A DNA stretch of 48,246 nucleotides, from positions 1-48,246 of the forward strand of contig NZ_JAPMLL010000019.1 in NCBI RefSeq assembly GCF_026410255.1, written 5' to 3'. Under the pieces are notes generated by a model. The model had not been told where the DNA came from, ran no database searches, and saw only the letters and a list, made by a program, of their open reading frames with translations. Source of the DNA: Xanthomarina sp. F1114 (GTDB lineage Bacteria > Bacteroidota > Bacteroidia > Flavobacteriales > Flavobacteriaceae). Position numbers and translations under genes: made by a program. Below are positions 7,811 through 16,528 of the stretch, in pieces. Position 1 is the stretch's first letter. Every line of letters starts with the position of its first letter.

Positions 7811-9556
7811 TTAAATTTTCGACAAAAACCGGCCATACTTAATTGATTCCCCATAGGATTCAACAAAGTTCTCATGTTCAAAAATTATTTTCCCACCTAC
7901 CATTACTTGGCTAACAACTCCTTCATTTCTATTAACCAACCTTTTATAGTTTTCAAACTCTTTAATGACATCTTCTTCTACTTCATTTTTAATACAATCA
8001 AATTTCGTCGGGTCTATAATAACTAAATCAGCAATTTTGTTTTTTGCTAAATGCCCACAGTCTATACCAAACCAATCGGCTTGCTCTTTTGTAAGCCGCC
8101 AAATGCACTTTTCCATAGTCATCATCGGAGTTCCATTATCAATAGACTCTTGTACATTTTTTATCATTTGTAAAGGAAAATTATAAAATGCCATATTATT
8201 GAGGTGTGCTCCTGCATCCGAAAAACTGATTAGGTTATAAGGAAAGTTGTATAAACCTTTATATTTTTCTTTTCTATCATTGGCTACTGTGGTTGTCCAC
8301 CGTATTTGTTTGTCGTATGTAATTATACTGTCTAGAAAAACATCTACTGGATGCTCGTTCTTTTCTTCAGCTATGTCATAAAAATTTTTCCCTATAAAAC
8401 TTTTATCCGGACATTCTAATACTATAGATTTACTTAAATCTTTATGCCAAACTTTAGGTGCAAATTTGTTCTTGATTTCCTTTTTAAAATTTGCTCTAAA
8501 CTGCGCATCGTTTATAAGTTCATTTCTTGTATCTATTTCTTTGGCTAAATGTCTTAGTGCTTCGCCACTGGGGAATTCTTCAAACATAACAGAGTCTACA
8601 CCATCATAATATACCGTAAAAGGACAAGGTGGAGATTGCATTCTAAAATTTCCTCTGCCAACTATATTTATGAATCTGGTTCCGAACGCAATTAAAGGAT
8701 AAAGATATCTGTCACCAATCATATCCATCATGGCTATCATAGTCGTTTTTAGTGGCTTCCTAAACCAACCAGTACTTGATAGCATATATTGAAAAGCATT
8801 TACTCTGGTTACAAGGTTTGGAGCTCCCTGAAAAACGGCGTCTCTTTTTCTAAGGGTGTCTATTAAGTTTTTTCTTTCAGACCAGGACGAATAAAAAGAT
8901 GGGGTTTTGTGAGACCAGTACCTATCGCCATCCATTTTATCCCACGGATTATCCATAGTAGACAAACCTAAAAAGCCTTCGTCTAATGCTTCGTTAAGCA
9001 TCAGATTCATAGTTTCTTTTTCTTGTTTGCTAGCTTTTTCAGAATGAGAAAGTGAGCGATCTATCCCCATCACTTTCATACGCATATCTGAATGACCTAC
9101 AAACGAAGCCACATTAATACCTAGGGCTAATTGGTTAATGTGCTTTTTCCACGCTCTAGGCGAGTTCCAGGTTTTTACCTTTTGAAGCAAAGGAAGCATC
9201 ACTTCTCTTGGTATCGCTTCTACTCGTGTAAAAGAGTCTGAAGTGTCTTCCGGTGTGTTGTAAATAGCCGAAACGGAACAACTGCCCAGTATAATAGAGG
9301 TAACTCCGTGCCTGGCCGACTCTTTAAGCCCTGGCGATGCCAAGATTTCAGCATCATAATGGGTGTGCGAATCTATAAAGCCCGGCAAAACCCATTTGCC
9401 TTTTGCATCAATAATCTGGGTGCTAGCATCTTCTGCTAAATCTATGGACCCAATTTCTATTATTTCACCATGTTCATTTATTAATAAATCTTTCTCACTT
9501 GTTTTTTCATTTCTATCTCCAGAAAAAAAGAGACCATTTTTTATAAGTGTATTCAT
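7811..9556 (-). CDS. N-acyl-D-amino-acid deacylase family amidohydrolase
   Basis: 581 residues without a signal peptide. The N-terminal beta-sandwich strand ends in GFIDSHTHYDAEIL with His64 and His66 as metal ligands. GSCSVS follows, with Cys93 at the position of the metal-bridging cysteine of D-aminoacylase, then GHSDMR, EGFLGLSTM, and near the C terminus SFSDAGAHLNNMAFYNFPL, a signature of the family. Family members release D-amino acids from N-acyl forms or hydrolyse similar cyclic and acyl amides. Together with the secreted amidohydrolase and hydrolases around it, it may serve scavenging of acylated or peptidic compounds (inference). Confidence 0.88.
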   Translation of the reverse strand: MNTLIKNGLFFSGDRNEKTSEKDLLINEHGEIIEIGSIDLAEDASTQIIDAKGKWVLPGFIDSHTHYDAEILASPGLKESARHGVTSIILGSCSVSAIYNTPEDTSDSFTRVEAIPREVMLPLLQKVKTWNSPRAWKKHINQLALGINVASFVGHSDMRMKVMGIDRSLSHSEKASKQEKETMNLMLNEALDEGFLGLSTMDNPWDKMDGDRYWSHKTPSFYSSWSERKNLIDTLRKRDAVFQGAPNLVTRVNAFQYMLSSTGWFRKPLKTTMIAMMDMIGDRYLYPLIAFGTRFINIVGRGNFRMQSPPCPFTVYYDGVDSVMFEEFPSGEALRHLAKEIDTRNELINDAQFRANFKKEIKNKFAPKVWHKDLSKSIVLECPDKSFIGKNFYDIAEEKNEHPVDVFLDSIITYDKQIRWTTTVANDRKEKYKGLYNFPYNLISFSDAGAHLNNMAFYNFPLQMIKNVQESIDNGTPMMTMEKCIWRLTKEQADWFGIDCGHLAKNKIADLVIIDPTKFDCIKNEVEEDVIKEFENYKRLVNRNEGVVSQVMVGGKIIFEHENFVESYGESIKYGRFLSKI

Positions 9557-9741
9557 TTTTTTTATTGATTATAACAGGTTTCTGGATGATTTTAATGCCC
9601 CTTCAAGCACCTAATTTAGTAAATAAAAACGTAGCACGAAAGTCCCTTTCTCCCAACGGGCAGATGCCAGTCACGACAACTATCAGGATTCATAAGTAAA
9701 CTAAAACAAGCAATTAATTCTGTACAGGGTTAACATAGTCT

Positions 9742-10386
9742 TTATTCCACCTCATAATGGCCATGCGCCCATTTTATGGTAGGATCAATCCATTCTTTTA
9801 AAGGTTTAAATAAAAACCCGTGTCTCATTCCTGTATATAATTCAATTTCTTTAAAGTGTTTAATGTCGCAGTTCGAGATGTTCCTTCGCTCCAAGGAAGA
9901 AACTCCAAATGGGTCGGACTTTTCGTAAATCGTTAAAATATTTCCACAAAAATTGATTTCAGGTATATTTTGAATATCGCTATCTCTAAAACTAGCAATA
10001 AATACAAAATTCAAATCTGAATTATTTGCTAAAGTCGAAACGTATTGAGCAATATACCCTCCTTTTGAAGTTCCTACTACTGTTATTTTATTAGCTTCTG
10101 TTCCCTGTTGTAACAAACTGTCAATTTGCTGTACAATTCCAATGGCGTATGCGCGTGCATTAACATGTCCACTCCGTTTTTCGCTTCGTACGCGAAGCCC
10201 TCCCTTTTTTAATGCAGCAATAATTTCTTGGTATTCAGTTCGCCCAAATTCAGGATGCAAATCATTTAATGCGTGCGCTTCTAAAAATCGGTTGTGAAGG
10301 AAGAAAACAATGGGATCATCACTTTGCTTGCTACACCCAAATATAATTGAGCAAAAAAGAAGGCCAATTAATATTCTTGTTTTCAT
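9742..10386 (-). CDS. Alpha/beta hydrolase lipoprotein
   Basis: 214 residues with a lipoprotein signal (lipobox FGC, Cys18) that should place it on the outer or inner membrane. GTSKGG at 105-110 is a nucleophile elbow with Ser107; Asp158 in EKSDPFG and His189 in MRHGF are correctly spaced to complete a triad. The short length and absence of a lid domain suggest a small esterase or peptidase-like hydrolase; its substrate is unknown. It is first in a run of four minus-strand hydrolase genes separated by 92-185 bases. Confidence 0.82.
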   Translation of the reverse strand: MKTRILIGLLFCSIIFGCSKQSDDPIVFFLHNRFLEAHALNDLHPEFGRTEYQEIIAALKKGGLRVRSEKRSGHVNARAYAIGIVQQIDSLLQQGTEANKITVVGTSKGGYIAQYVSTLANNSDLNFVFIASFRDSDIQNIPEINFCGNILTIYEKSDPFGVSSLERRNISNCDIKHFKEIELYTGMRHGFLFKPLKEWIDPTIKWAHGHYEVE

Positions 10387-10829
10387 TTAGTGACGGTATT
10401 TATCAAATTGCGGACAATCTCATCCCATATAAAAAGTACCAGAGCTTGCAAATTAGTTTTTCGCTTCATAACAGAATTTAAATTTATAAAATATATTCCG
10501 AATAAGCGCATATAGGTTGACTACCTGAGTATTTCTTTTATTTAATATAAGCTTTTTAAAATCACCGTTTAGCGCACTCTAAACCGTTTTCCTAGCTTAG
10601 TTGCTTTACCTTCTCTCCATTCCCATATACCCCGAAGAGAGCACAGAAAACCTAAACGGATGGCTTATAGCGTCAAGACCTATCATCGAATGCCATCAGT
10701 CCTACCTCAACCATTTCGTCTTAACTAGGCGCTTTTGCTAAATCACGCCCTTCCCTCGGAATTCTTAACTAGAGTCCTATTTTTTTCACCGAATTCTTCT
10801 TAACTTGTTTTAATCTTTAAACAATTACT
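10387..10829. other. 443-bp divergent spacer, no gene seen
   Basis: Lies between the start of the lipoprotein hydrolase (minus) and the start of the saccharopine-dehydrogenase-like gene (plus), so it should hold two promoters. About 10560-10760 is more GC-rich than the flanks but has stops in all frames I read. GAATTCTTAAC at 10759 recurs almost as GAATTCTTCTTAAC near 10792. No confident promoter or RNA. Confidence 0.5.
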
Positions 10830-11975
10830 ATGAAAAATCCCTATCACATCATTATTGCTGGTGCAGGTGGTATTGCAGAAGCTGTAGGTCTTATTTTGGC
10901 AGAGTGGAGTGCCGTAACACCTACCATATATATTGGCGACCAAGATCTAACTAAAGCCCAAAGTGTGGCAGATTGGATTAAAAACGGTTCCACCAAGCCC
11001 TGCCAGGTGCATGCCTTCTTCCTGGATGCCAAGACCATTAATAGCAACATGCACAGCGTTTTTGAAAAAGGCGATGCCCTACTCGATTGCTTACCGGGTA
11101 GCCTGGCTCCAAATATGGCGCAAATGGCCAAGGACCATCAATTGTATTATGCCAACCTTACGGAGTATGTGGCTGAAACCAATCAGATTATCAACCTGGC
11201 TAAAGACGCCCAAACCGGATTCGTACTACAAACGGGCTTAGCTCCTGGTTATATAGATGTTCTGGCAAACTATATGTTTCAAAATTTTTGTAAGCAATAT
11301 GAAGTCGAACAAGTGGACACCCTGGAATTAAAAGTGGGCGCCCTCACCAATCACGCCATCCCACCACATTATTATGGTTTTACCTGGAGTCCTGTGGGCG
11401 TGGCTACTGAGTATTTAAAAGACTGCATCGTCATCCGCGATTATAAAAAAACCACCCTCCCGGCACTTTCCGAAAGAAGACAACTTATTATCGATGGCAT
11501 TCCTTACGAAGAGGACCTCACTTCGGGTGGGGCTGCCGATTTACCCGATGCCCTTAGTGGCAAAGTAAAACGTCTGGATTATAAAACCCTAAGACATCCT
11601 GGACATTACGGGTGGGTAGAGAACCAATTAAAAAGTTTAAAACAGAGCGAAACCCTTATTTCAGACTTGCAACAAATCATGCAAACAGAAATCCCACATA
11701 TCCAAGACGATCAAATTGTTATCTATGCGGCTGTGGAAGGGAAAGATGCCTCGGGCACCTTACGCAGACAGGAAATTGCCAAACGCATACACCCGCAACA
11801 GGTAGGAAAACACACCCTAAGAGCCATCCAAACCAGTACGGCCACCCCCTTAATCCAGGCAATTAGCTGGTTACTGGAAACTAAAACCAAAGGCATCGTC
11901 CTTCAAAGTCAATTGGATGCAGCTGCTTTTTTAAAAGGCGACTTTATAAAACGGGTTTATGGGGAGGTGGAGTGA
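10830..11975 (+). CDS. Saccharopine dehydrogenase family protein
   Basis: 381-residue oxidoreductase. The N-terminal Rossmann motif IIIAGAGGIAEA (8-19) binds NAD(P). GLAPGYIDVLANYMF and the C-terminal half (KVGALTNHAIPPHYYGFTWSPVGVATEYL, then LKTLRHPGHYGW-like DYKTLRHPGHYGW) resemble the substrate domain of saccharopine dehydrogenase (glutamate-forming) and relatives. In Bacteroidetes such enzymes are assigned to lysine degradation through saccharopine; a carboxynorspermidine-dehydrogenase-like role is the main alternative. No partner gene is adjacent. Its GC is clearly higher than that of the neighbouring AT-rich genes. Confidence 0.85.
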   Translation: MKNPYHIIIAGAGGIAEAVGLILAEWSAVTPTIYIGDQDLTKAQSVADWIKNGSTKPCQVHAFFLDAKTINSNMHSVFEKGDALLDCLPGSLAPNMAQMAKDHQLYYANLTEYVAETNQIINLAKDAQTGFVLQTGLAPGYIDVLANYMFQNFCKQYEVEQVDTLELKVGALTNHAIPPHYYGFTWSPVGVATEYLKDCIVIRDYKKTTLPALSERRQLIIDGIPYEEDLTSGGAADLPDALSGKVKRLDYKTLRHPGHYGWVENQLKSLKQSETLISDLQQIMQTEIPHIQDDQIVIYAAVEGKDASGTLRRQEIAKRIHPQQVGKHTLRAIQTSTATPLIQAISWLLETKTKGIVLQSQLDAAAFLKGDFIKRVYGEVE

Positions 11976-12078
11976 TGGTTGTAGAGCTAAACATAATGCA
12001 TTAAAAAGTGACACCAAATGTAATTCATGAATTGGTTTTAATTTTTTGAATCCCAAACTTTGGAAACTGATTATAATC

Positions 12079-12131
12079 TAGGAGGCTAATTGTTTTTTAC
12101 ATAGCACCTCCTATTAACTATTAGGAGGCGC
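12079..12131. terminator. Strong hairpin with a competing upstream arm, between convergent genes
   Basis: GCACCTCCTA (12104-12113) and TAGGAGGCGC (12122-12131) can form a 10-bp stem, one pair a G-T wobble on one strand, with an 8-base loop. An extra TAGGAGGC at 12079-12086 could pair with the same middle arm. No T run follows on either strand. It lies 66 bases after the viperin stop and 104 after the saccharopine-type gene, so it may end or protect both transcripts. Confidence 0.5.
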
Positions 12132-12196
12132 AGTATTTGAACAGTATGTGTTTTTTGGGCTATTAAATGAATTAGATTATCATATTCAATTCTATA

Positions 12197-13072
12197 TTAA
12201 TGCGTTTCAACGACCCAATCATAAACCCCTCCTCTATTTAAAAACTTTTCCAGATTATAATTCATAGTCTGTAAAGCATGGTTAACGCCTACTTCCAAGA
12301 TAGGTTTACTGTAATTATGTTTGCCTTGTGCATTATCAAAAAAACGTCCTGCAGGATCTATCATCACATAACTGCCTTTAATTTCATCATTTGATTCTGG
12401 CACAATAGATCTAACATCTTTATGTGTGTTTAAAAAATAATTATACTCTTTATCAGTAATTTTAAAGGCATCTATTTTAATATCATTTTGCCCCACTATC
12501 GGTAATACCTGTAGTACTTTCCAACGTTGTGGATTAGCGTATTCTATAAATTCCGTTAAGTTGTCTTTATAATTTATTTTATTGACTACAGTATTAATCT
12601 TTAAGCCATATCCATACTTTCTAATAGTATCCACTAAATCATAATAAAACGCTTTGCTTAGGGGTCTTTTCCCTGTTATGGCTCTACCAATCCTAATATT
12701 ATTTTCTTCTTCTAAGCTGTCTACACTCACAGCAATCCAATCTAAATAGGGTTTGTTCTCTTTTAAAAACTCCTCTGTTAATTTACTGCCATTAGTAACA
12801 ATCATGGTTGTCATTCCCGATTGCTTTGCAGTTTTAATTAGTTTTGGCAACCACTTGCAAAGTAAAGGTTCTCCTCCTGCAAAGGTTATTTTTTCAAATC
12901 CAGCTTCTGCAATTTTCGTGACTACTTCTAACGCTTCTTTCGCAGGCAAATGCCCTTTAGGTAAAATAGTTTGTTTTACATCTTGAAACGTTGCAAAGCA
13001 AAAGTTACAACGCATGTTGCATGGTTCCCATAAATGGAAATTGATGCTTGGGATAAATTCATTAGTTTTCAT
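12197..13072 (-). CDS. Prokaryotic viperin (antiviral radical SAM enzyme)
   Basis: Viperins are radical S-adenosylmethionine enzymes that turn CTP, GTP or UTP into 3'-deoxy-3',4'-didehydro nucleotides, which stop viral RNA polymerases. The 291-residue protein carries the cluster motif CNMRCNFC (Cys18, Cys22, Cys25), GGEP (66-69), TNGSKL (93-98), and viperin-specific stretches KINTVVNKIN (158-167) and RWKVLQVLPIVGQND. The C terminus matches the human pattern: SYVMIDPAGRFF, SKPILEVGV, FLNRGGVYDW. There is no membrane helix, as usual in bacteria. It is last in the defence gene row, 53 bases after the nuclease gene. No nucleotide kinase gene is beside it. Which nucleotide it modifies cannot be told from sequence. 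Confidence 0.96.
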   Translation of the reverse strand: MKTNEFIPSINFHLWEPCNMRCNFCFATFQDVKQTILPKGHLPAKEALEVVTKIAEAGFEKITFAGGEPLLCKWLPKLIKTAKQSGMTTMIVTNGSKLTEEFLKENKPYLDWIAVSVDSLEEENNIRIGRAITGKRPLSKAFYYDLVDTIRKYGYGLKINTVVNKINYKDNLTEFIEYANPQRWKVLQVLPIVGQNDIKIDAFKITDKEYNYFLNTHKDVRSIVPESNDEIKGSYVMIDPAGRFFDNAQGKHNYSKPILEVGVNHALQTMNYNLEKFLNRGGVYDWVVETH

Positions 13073-13125
13073 AAAAGATAGTTTAAAATTAAGCTTACTT
13101 AAAGCTTCTATCTCTTAGCTAACTT

Positions 13126-15069
13126 TTAATTTAAAATATGTTCCTTTCCAATCTTATATGGTGTATCAGACTCTATCATTTCAATAAAATCATTAAGATT
13201 ATTAAATCGCAATCCATCTGAATCTAATAATCTCTTTACATGAATTAAATCTTGATAACTTACACGATAAACTTCTTTTTCCCAAGTACTTACTTTTTCA
13301 AATGCTGTTGTTACATACCACAAGTGGATGTTTTTGCTGCTCGTATACTCAGCTTTTGCTTCAAGAAGTTGTTTTATAGCCTTTCTATCTTGAGCCAATT
13401 GATTATGCAGTTCAAGCATATTTGTTTTTTGCGTTGTTCTTTTAAGCTGCATAAATATAATATTATCTTCATCCTCCATCATTACATCTACATCTCCATA
13501 CTCTTGATTATTTGTAATTACAGATGTCTTCCATCCCGCATTTTCATATGTGTGTTTTAATAAACTCTCTATTCTTTCGCCCCCACGTGGACTAAAGTTT
13601 TTTAGGATAGACTCAGAAATCGTGTAAACCCCAGTAAATCCAGTAAGAACACTAATTGGTGAAATTATGTGCTTACCAATTTGAAGAAATGGTTTTTTCC
13701 ATAAACTAAGAGGTAGTTTGAAAGGATCGAATGTTTTCTTCTTCCAGCTGAAAGAGAACGCATTAATAAATTGATCAAACTCTTCTGTGGTACAATTTAA
13801 TCCTGAAGCTTTTGCTGCATTTTTTAATATACTATTATCACTTATTAGTATAAATTCTGAAACTTCATTTTTATAAATTAATTCTGCCATCCCTTTAGCA
13901 TATTCATTTTTTCTAATTCGAGCTATTTCATGCAAGGGCTTTTCAGAAGTTTCAAACTTACGCCATGCTATTCCATGCAGAAATGAAATCATAAAATCAA
14001 GATTTGGTAATTTTTTATTCTTTAAATCTTCATCACATATTCCTAAATCGGTTACTGTTAGCTTAACCCCTAACTGTCTTATATTACCTAATTGGTTATT
14101 TGGATCCTTATTATTGTTTATATATTTGATTTTATTCTTTGCTTTCAATTCGCTAAATAATTGTTCACTAATCGCATAGTAGTGTTGCTCGTTAACAGTA
14201 TATCTAAGCTCATCAGTATTCCATTGCTTATTAAATGCTTCGCTTCCATTAAAACGTAAAATATCGTTATTATCAATAACAATAGTGAGACCAGGCTCAT
14301 AAGCATACCTTTGCGTTTTTTCCTTTAATAATACATAATCAAAAACATTACTAAAAACAGCTTCACATTTAAAATCAATTGCACCATTACAATACGCTTT
14401 GACAAGATCATTTTCATCTACTTCAAGATTAGATAAAATAAAATTATTTTGAATATATGCTATAAGTAAACTCAACGCCTCAACAGCATAATGCCATCGT
14501 AATTTATCGGCTGGGTTTTTATAAATAAAAGCCTCAAAAGTAGCACATAATGCCATAAGAAATTCATGAGGTTGCAACTCGATTTCATCAATTAACTCTG
14601 TAACTTCCTTCCATTTTGTATTTAACAACTTATTGAATCTGTTCCAGATTATAAGTTCGTTTTCAATAGAAAGTGGCAGATGATGTTCTTGTAATTGTTT
14701 TATTCGCTTATCATTTAAAAAGATTAACCTGTTTTTATAACCTTCAATGAAAAGACATGGATTATTATGTGCAACGTACAATTCAAACTCAAGTAATATT
14801 TCTTTTTGAGTATTTAAATAATATTCCCATAACAAATTAGCTTCTTTATGATTAAGCCATTCAGTAGATTGAGAAATTAAGAATGAATTGTAAAAAAAGG
14901 AGTCATTAAAAAGAGAGATACCTTTACTTTGTTTTCTTTTTCCTTTTACATCTGTGTACCATGACACAAAATCTGTAAAAGGTAAATTCCATGCACATTT
15001 ATAAGCCTCTATAAGTTTGTCATCTCTATACAGGTTATGCGCTTCATTTTTGTAGTCTGCAATATTCAT
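13126..15069 (-). CDS. Large protein with C-terminal PD-(D/E)xK (Mrr-like) nuclease motif, viperin neighbour
   Basis: Start taken at ATG 15069; an in-frame TTG nine bases upstream lies inside a hairpin and is less likely. Of 647 residues, the first 480 or so are helical and unrecognised, with aromatic-rich segments and no transmembrane helix. Near residues 505-545 a nuclease core is visible: a Glu-bearing helix (GGERIESLLKHTYENAGW), then YGDVDVMM with Asp526 and Asp528, and FMQLKR with Gln541-x-Lys543, the QxK variant seen in Mrr-type restriction enzymes. The protein is probably a DNA-cleaving effector with an N-terminal sensor or target domain (inference). It sits between mcrC (76-85 bases) and viperin (53 bases) and is likely co-transcribed with viperin. 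Confidence 0.8.
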   Translation of the reverse strand: MNIADYKNEAHNLYRDDKLIEAYKCAWNLPFTDFVSWYTDVKGKRKQSKGISLFNDSFFYNSFLISQSTEWLNHKEANLLWEYYLNTQKEILLEFELYVAHNNPCLFIEGYKNRLIFLNDKRIKQLQEHHLPLSIENELIIWNRFNKLLNTKWKEVTELIDEIELQPHEFLMALCATFEAFIYKNPADKLRWHYAVEALSLLIAYIQNNFILSNLEVDENDLVKAYCNGAIDFKCEAVFSNVFDYVLLKEKTQRYAYEPGLTIVIDNNDILRFNGSEAFNKQWNTDELRYTVNEQHYYAISEQLFSELKAKNKIKYINNNKDPNNQLGNIRQLGVKLTVTDLGICDEDLKNKKLPNLDFMISFLHGIAWRKFETSEKPLHEIARIRKNEYAKGMAELIYKNEVSEFILISDNSILKNAAKASGLNCTTEEFDQFINAFSFSWKKKTFDPFKLPLSLWKKPFLQIGKHIISPISVLTGFTGVYTISESILKNFSPRGGERIESLLKHTYENAGWKTSVITNNQEYGDVDVMMEDEDNIIFMQLKRTTQKTNMLELHNQLAQDRKAIKQLLEAKAEYTSSKNIHLWYVTTAFEKVSTWEKEVYRVSYQDLIHVKRLLDSDGLRFNNLNDFIEMIESDTPYKIGKEHILN

Positions 15070-15070
15070 A

Positions 15071-15114
15071 ATAAACAAGTTTAAATTTAACTATAAGTAA
15101 TAGTTCTTGTTTAT
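15071..15114 (-). promoter_or_regulatory. 44-bp nested hairpin abutting the nuclease start codon
   Basis: Outer arms ATAAACAAG (15071-15079) and CTTGTTTAT (15106-15114) are perfect 9-bp complements. An inner perfect 6-bp hairpin (AACTAT 89-94 / ATAGTT 100-105) and an AT palindrome lie between them. On the minus strand the element ends one base before the ATG. It could be a repressor operator or an RNA structure that hides the ribosome site. Confidence 0.6.
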
Positions 15115-15122
15115 CTGAATTG

Positions 15123-15153
15123 TAAAAATAGATCGTATGTTTCTTTCTTCCAA
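15123..15153 (-). promoter_or_regulatory. Candidate promoter for the nuclease-viperin pair
   Basis: On the minus strand TTG (15153-15151), 20 bases, then TATTTTTA (15130-15123), close to the Bacteroidetes TTG-N17-23-TAnnTTTG pattern. Transcription would begin at about 15116, placing the hairpin at the very 5' end of the message. It starts directly after the mcrC stop. Confidence 0.5.
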
Positions 15154-15154
15154 A

Positions 15155-16528
15155 TTATTTATTAAAATTATCAATTAATAATAAATCAGTTAATCTCGAT
15201 TTTAACCTTTCTTTTAAACTCTCAAAATCTAAGAGTATCGTTTTTGCACTCTTATATCCTTCCTCAAACAACTCAAAATTTATTATTGGTAACTGTGCAG
15301 TTTTAATATAAACTCTTTCATCTTCAGCTAATTCATCAACAATTGTCAGTTCTGAATCATTTGGCATTTCCACATTAATTGTATTAGGATAAAACAAAAC
15401 AATTTCATTAACTTTAAAACGCACAGCATACGCTAACATTTGATACAAATCAGACTGTGAGATTCCATTTTTTGAATCCGTTACATCCTCATAAATAATT
15501 TTATACTTGGTATCTGCAATTATTTTTCTGTTATCAAATTCTAATAACAAATCTGGTTTTAATTGAAATTTATTGCCTTCTGCTAGATATTTTGAAGTGT
15601 CCTGAGCTTTTGTTTTAATACTTTCTATTTCTTTATCTATAAAACCAAAAATAAAATCCTCGAATACATACTCCATTGGTAAAAGAAATGCGAATAATTT
15701 TAAGGAGTTTTTATAATTAAAAGACACACTGTTATTCAAGAACAAAACACAATAATCTCTAATGGTTTCAAAATCAGAAAACATAGGATTAAACGTCATA
15801 CGCTGCATTTTATCAGCTGAAACATTGATGTCTTTTACCTCATCGAGAATAAACAAAATATCTGCTAAAAATCGTTTGCTTTGATCTTCTTTGGTTATTG
15901 ACAACAGCAACTTAGAAACATACTTCACGCATCTGTTAAAGTCGTTGTCCATTTCAAAAGCATCAAACTGACAACTAATTTTGTGATTTCTACCTCTAGA
16001 TAGGTTGTTGTTTATGTAGGCATTAAAATCTATGCGTCCCTTTACAAAAGATAACTCCTTATTGACTTCTGTATATTTTTGATAAATGGAAGAGTTTAAC
16101 AACTCTCGCGTGTTTTTACTAAACAAATAAATTAAGATTTCAAAAAAATCTGCTTTTTCACTGTTTAATCCAGAGAGATAATTAGGGAATTTTAATTTCC
16201 TGCAATAACTCAACCACCACAATATGTGTTTGTTTATGGCAATGACTTCGTGTTCTAAAGGTTCCTCTCCTCTATAAAAAATCTTTGGTAGTAAGTTTAT
16301 GGTCTCGCCTTCAAAATGAATAACGCCAACATATTTATTAGATTTTAATGTTTTTGTTTTATGTAAAAACTGAATAAAACGTTGTTGTTCTACTCTATTA
16401 TCTTCTTCATTATTATAAAAACTAGACTTTTCTCTTTTTACCCAAATATCATCTAAGAAAACCTCCAAATTATCAAAATGATGTTCTGGAAACTCCTTTT
16501 TATTTTGGTATTCAAACAGATTAATCAT
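15155..16528 (-). CDS. mcrC: McrC, nuclease subunit of McrBC-type modification-dependent restriction
   Basis: 457 residues. N-terminal beta-rich region (KYVGVIHFEGETINLLPKIF) is the McrC/LlaJI-type OB-like domain. The middle contains the family motif FVKGRIDFNAYI. The C-terminal nuclease has Glu290, Asp326 (KPDLLLEFDNRKIIADTKYK) and DTK at 339-341, the PD-(D/E)xK catalytic set. McrC binds McrB, stimulates its GTP hydrolysis and cuts DNA that carries modified bases. Its start overlaps the McrB stop by 8 bases, as expected for obligate partners. Confidence 0.95.
   Translation of the reverse strand: MINLFEYQNKKEFPEHHFDNLEVFLDDIWVKREKSSFYNNEEDNRVEQQRFIQFLHKTKTLKSNKYVGVIHFEGETINLLPKIFYRGEEPLEHEVIAINKHILWWLSYCRKLKFPNYLSGLNSEKADFFEILIYLFSKNTRELLNSSIYQKYTEVNKELSFVKGRIDFNAYINNNLSRGRNHKISCQFDAFEMDNDFNRCVKYVSKLLLSITKEDQSKRFLADILFILDEVKDINVSADKMQRMTFNPMFSDFETIRDYCVLFLNNSVSFNYKNSLKLFAFLLPMEYVFEDFIFGFIDKEIESIKTKAQDTSKYLAEGNKFQLKPDLLLEFDNRKIIADTKYKIIYEDVTDSKNGISQSDLYQMLAYAVRFKVNEIVLFYPNTINVEMPNDSELTIVDELAEDERVYIKTAQLPIINFELFEEGYKSAKTILLDFESLKERLKSRLTDLLLIDNFNK

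Noticed and set aside
11612-11866. 84-codon plus-strand frame in the saccharopine-dehydrogenase-like gene
   Set aside because: Same-strand shadow in another reading frame of a well-supported gene.
13252-13560. 102-codon plus-strand frame
   Set aside because: Antisense to the nuclease domain of the 647-residue protein; Cys/Phe-rich shadow translation.
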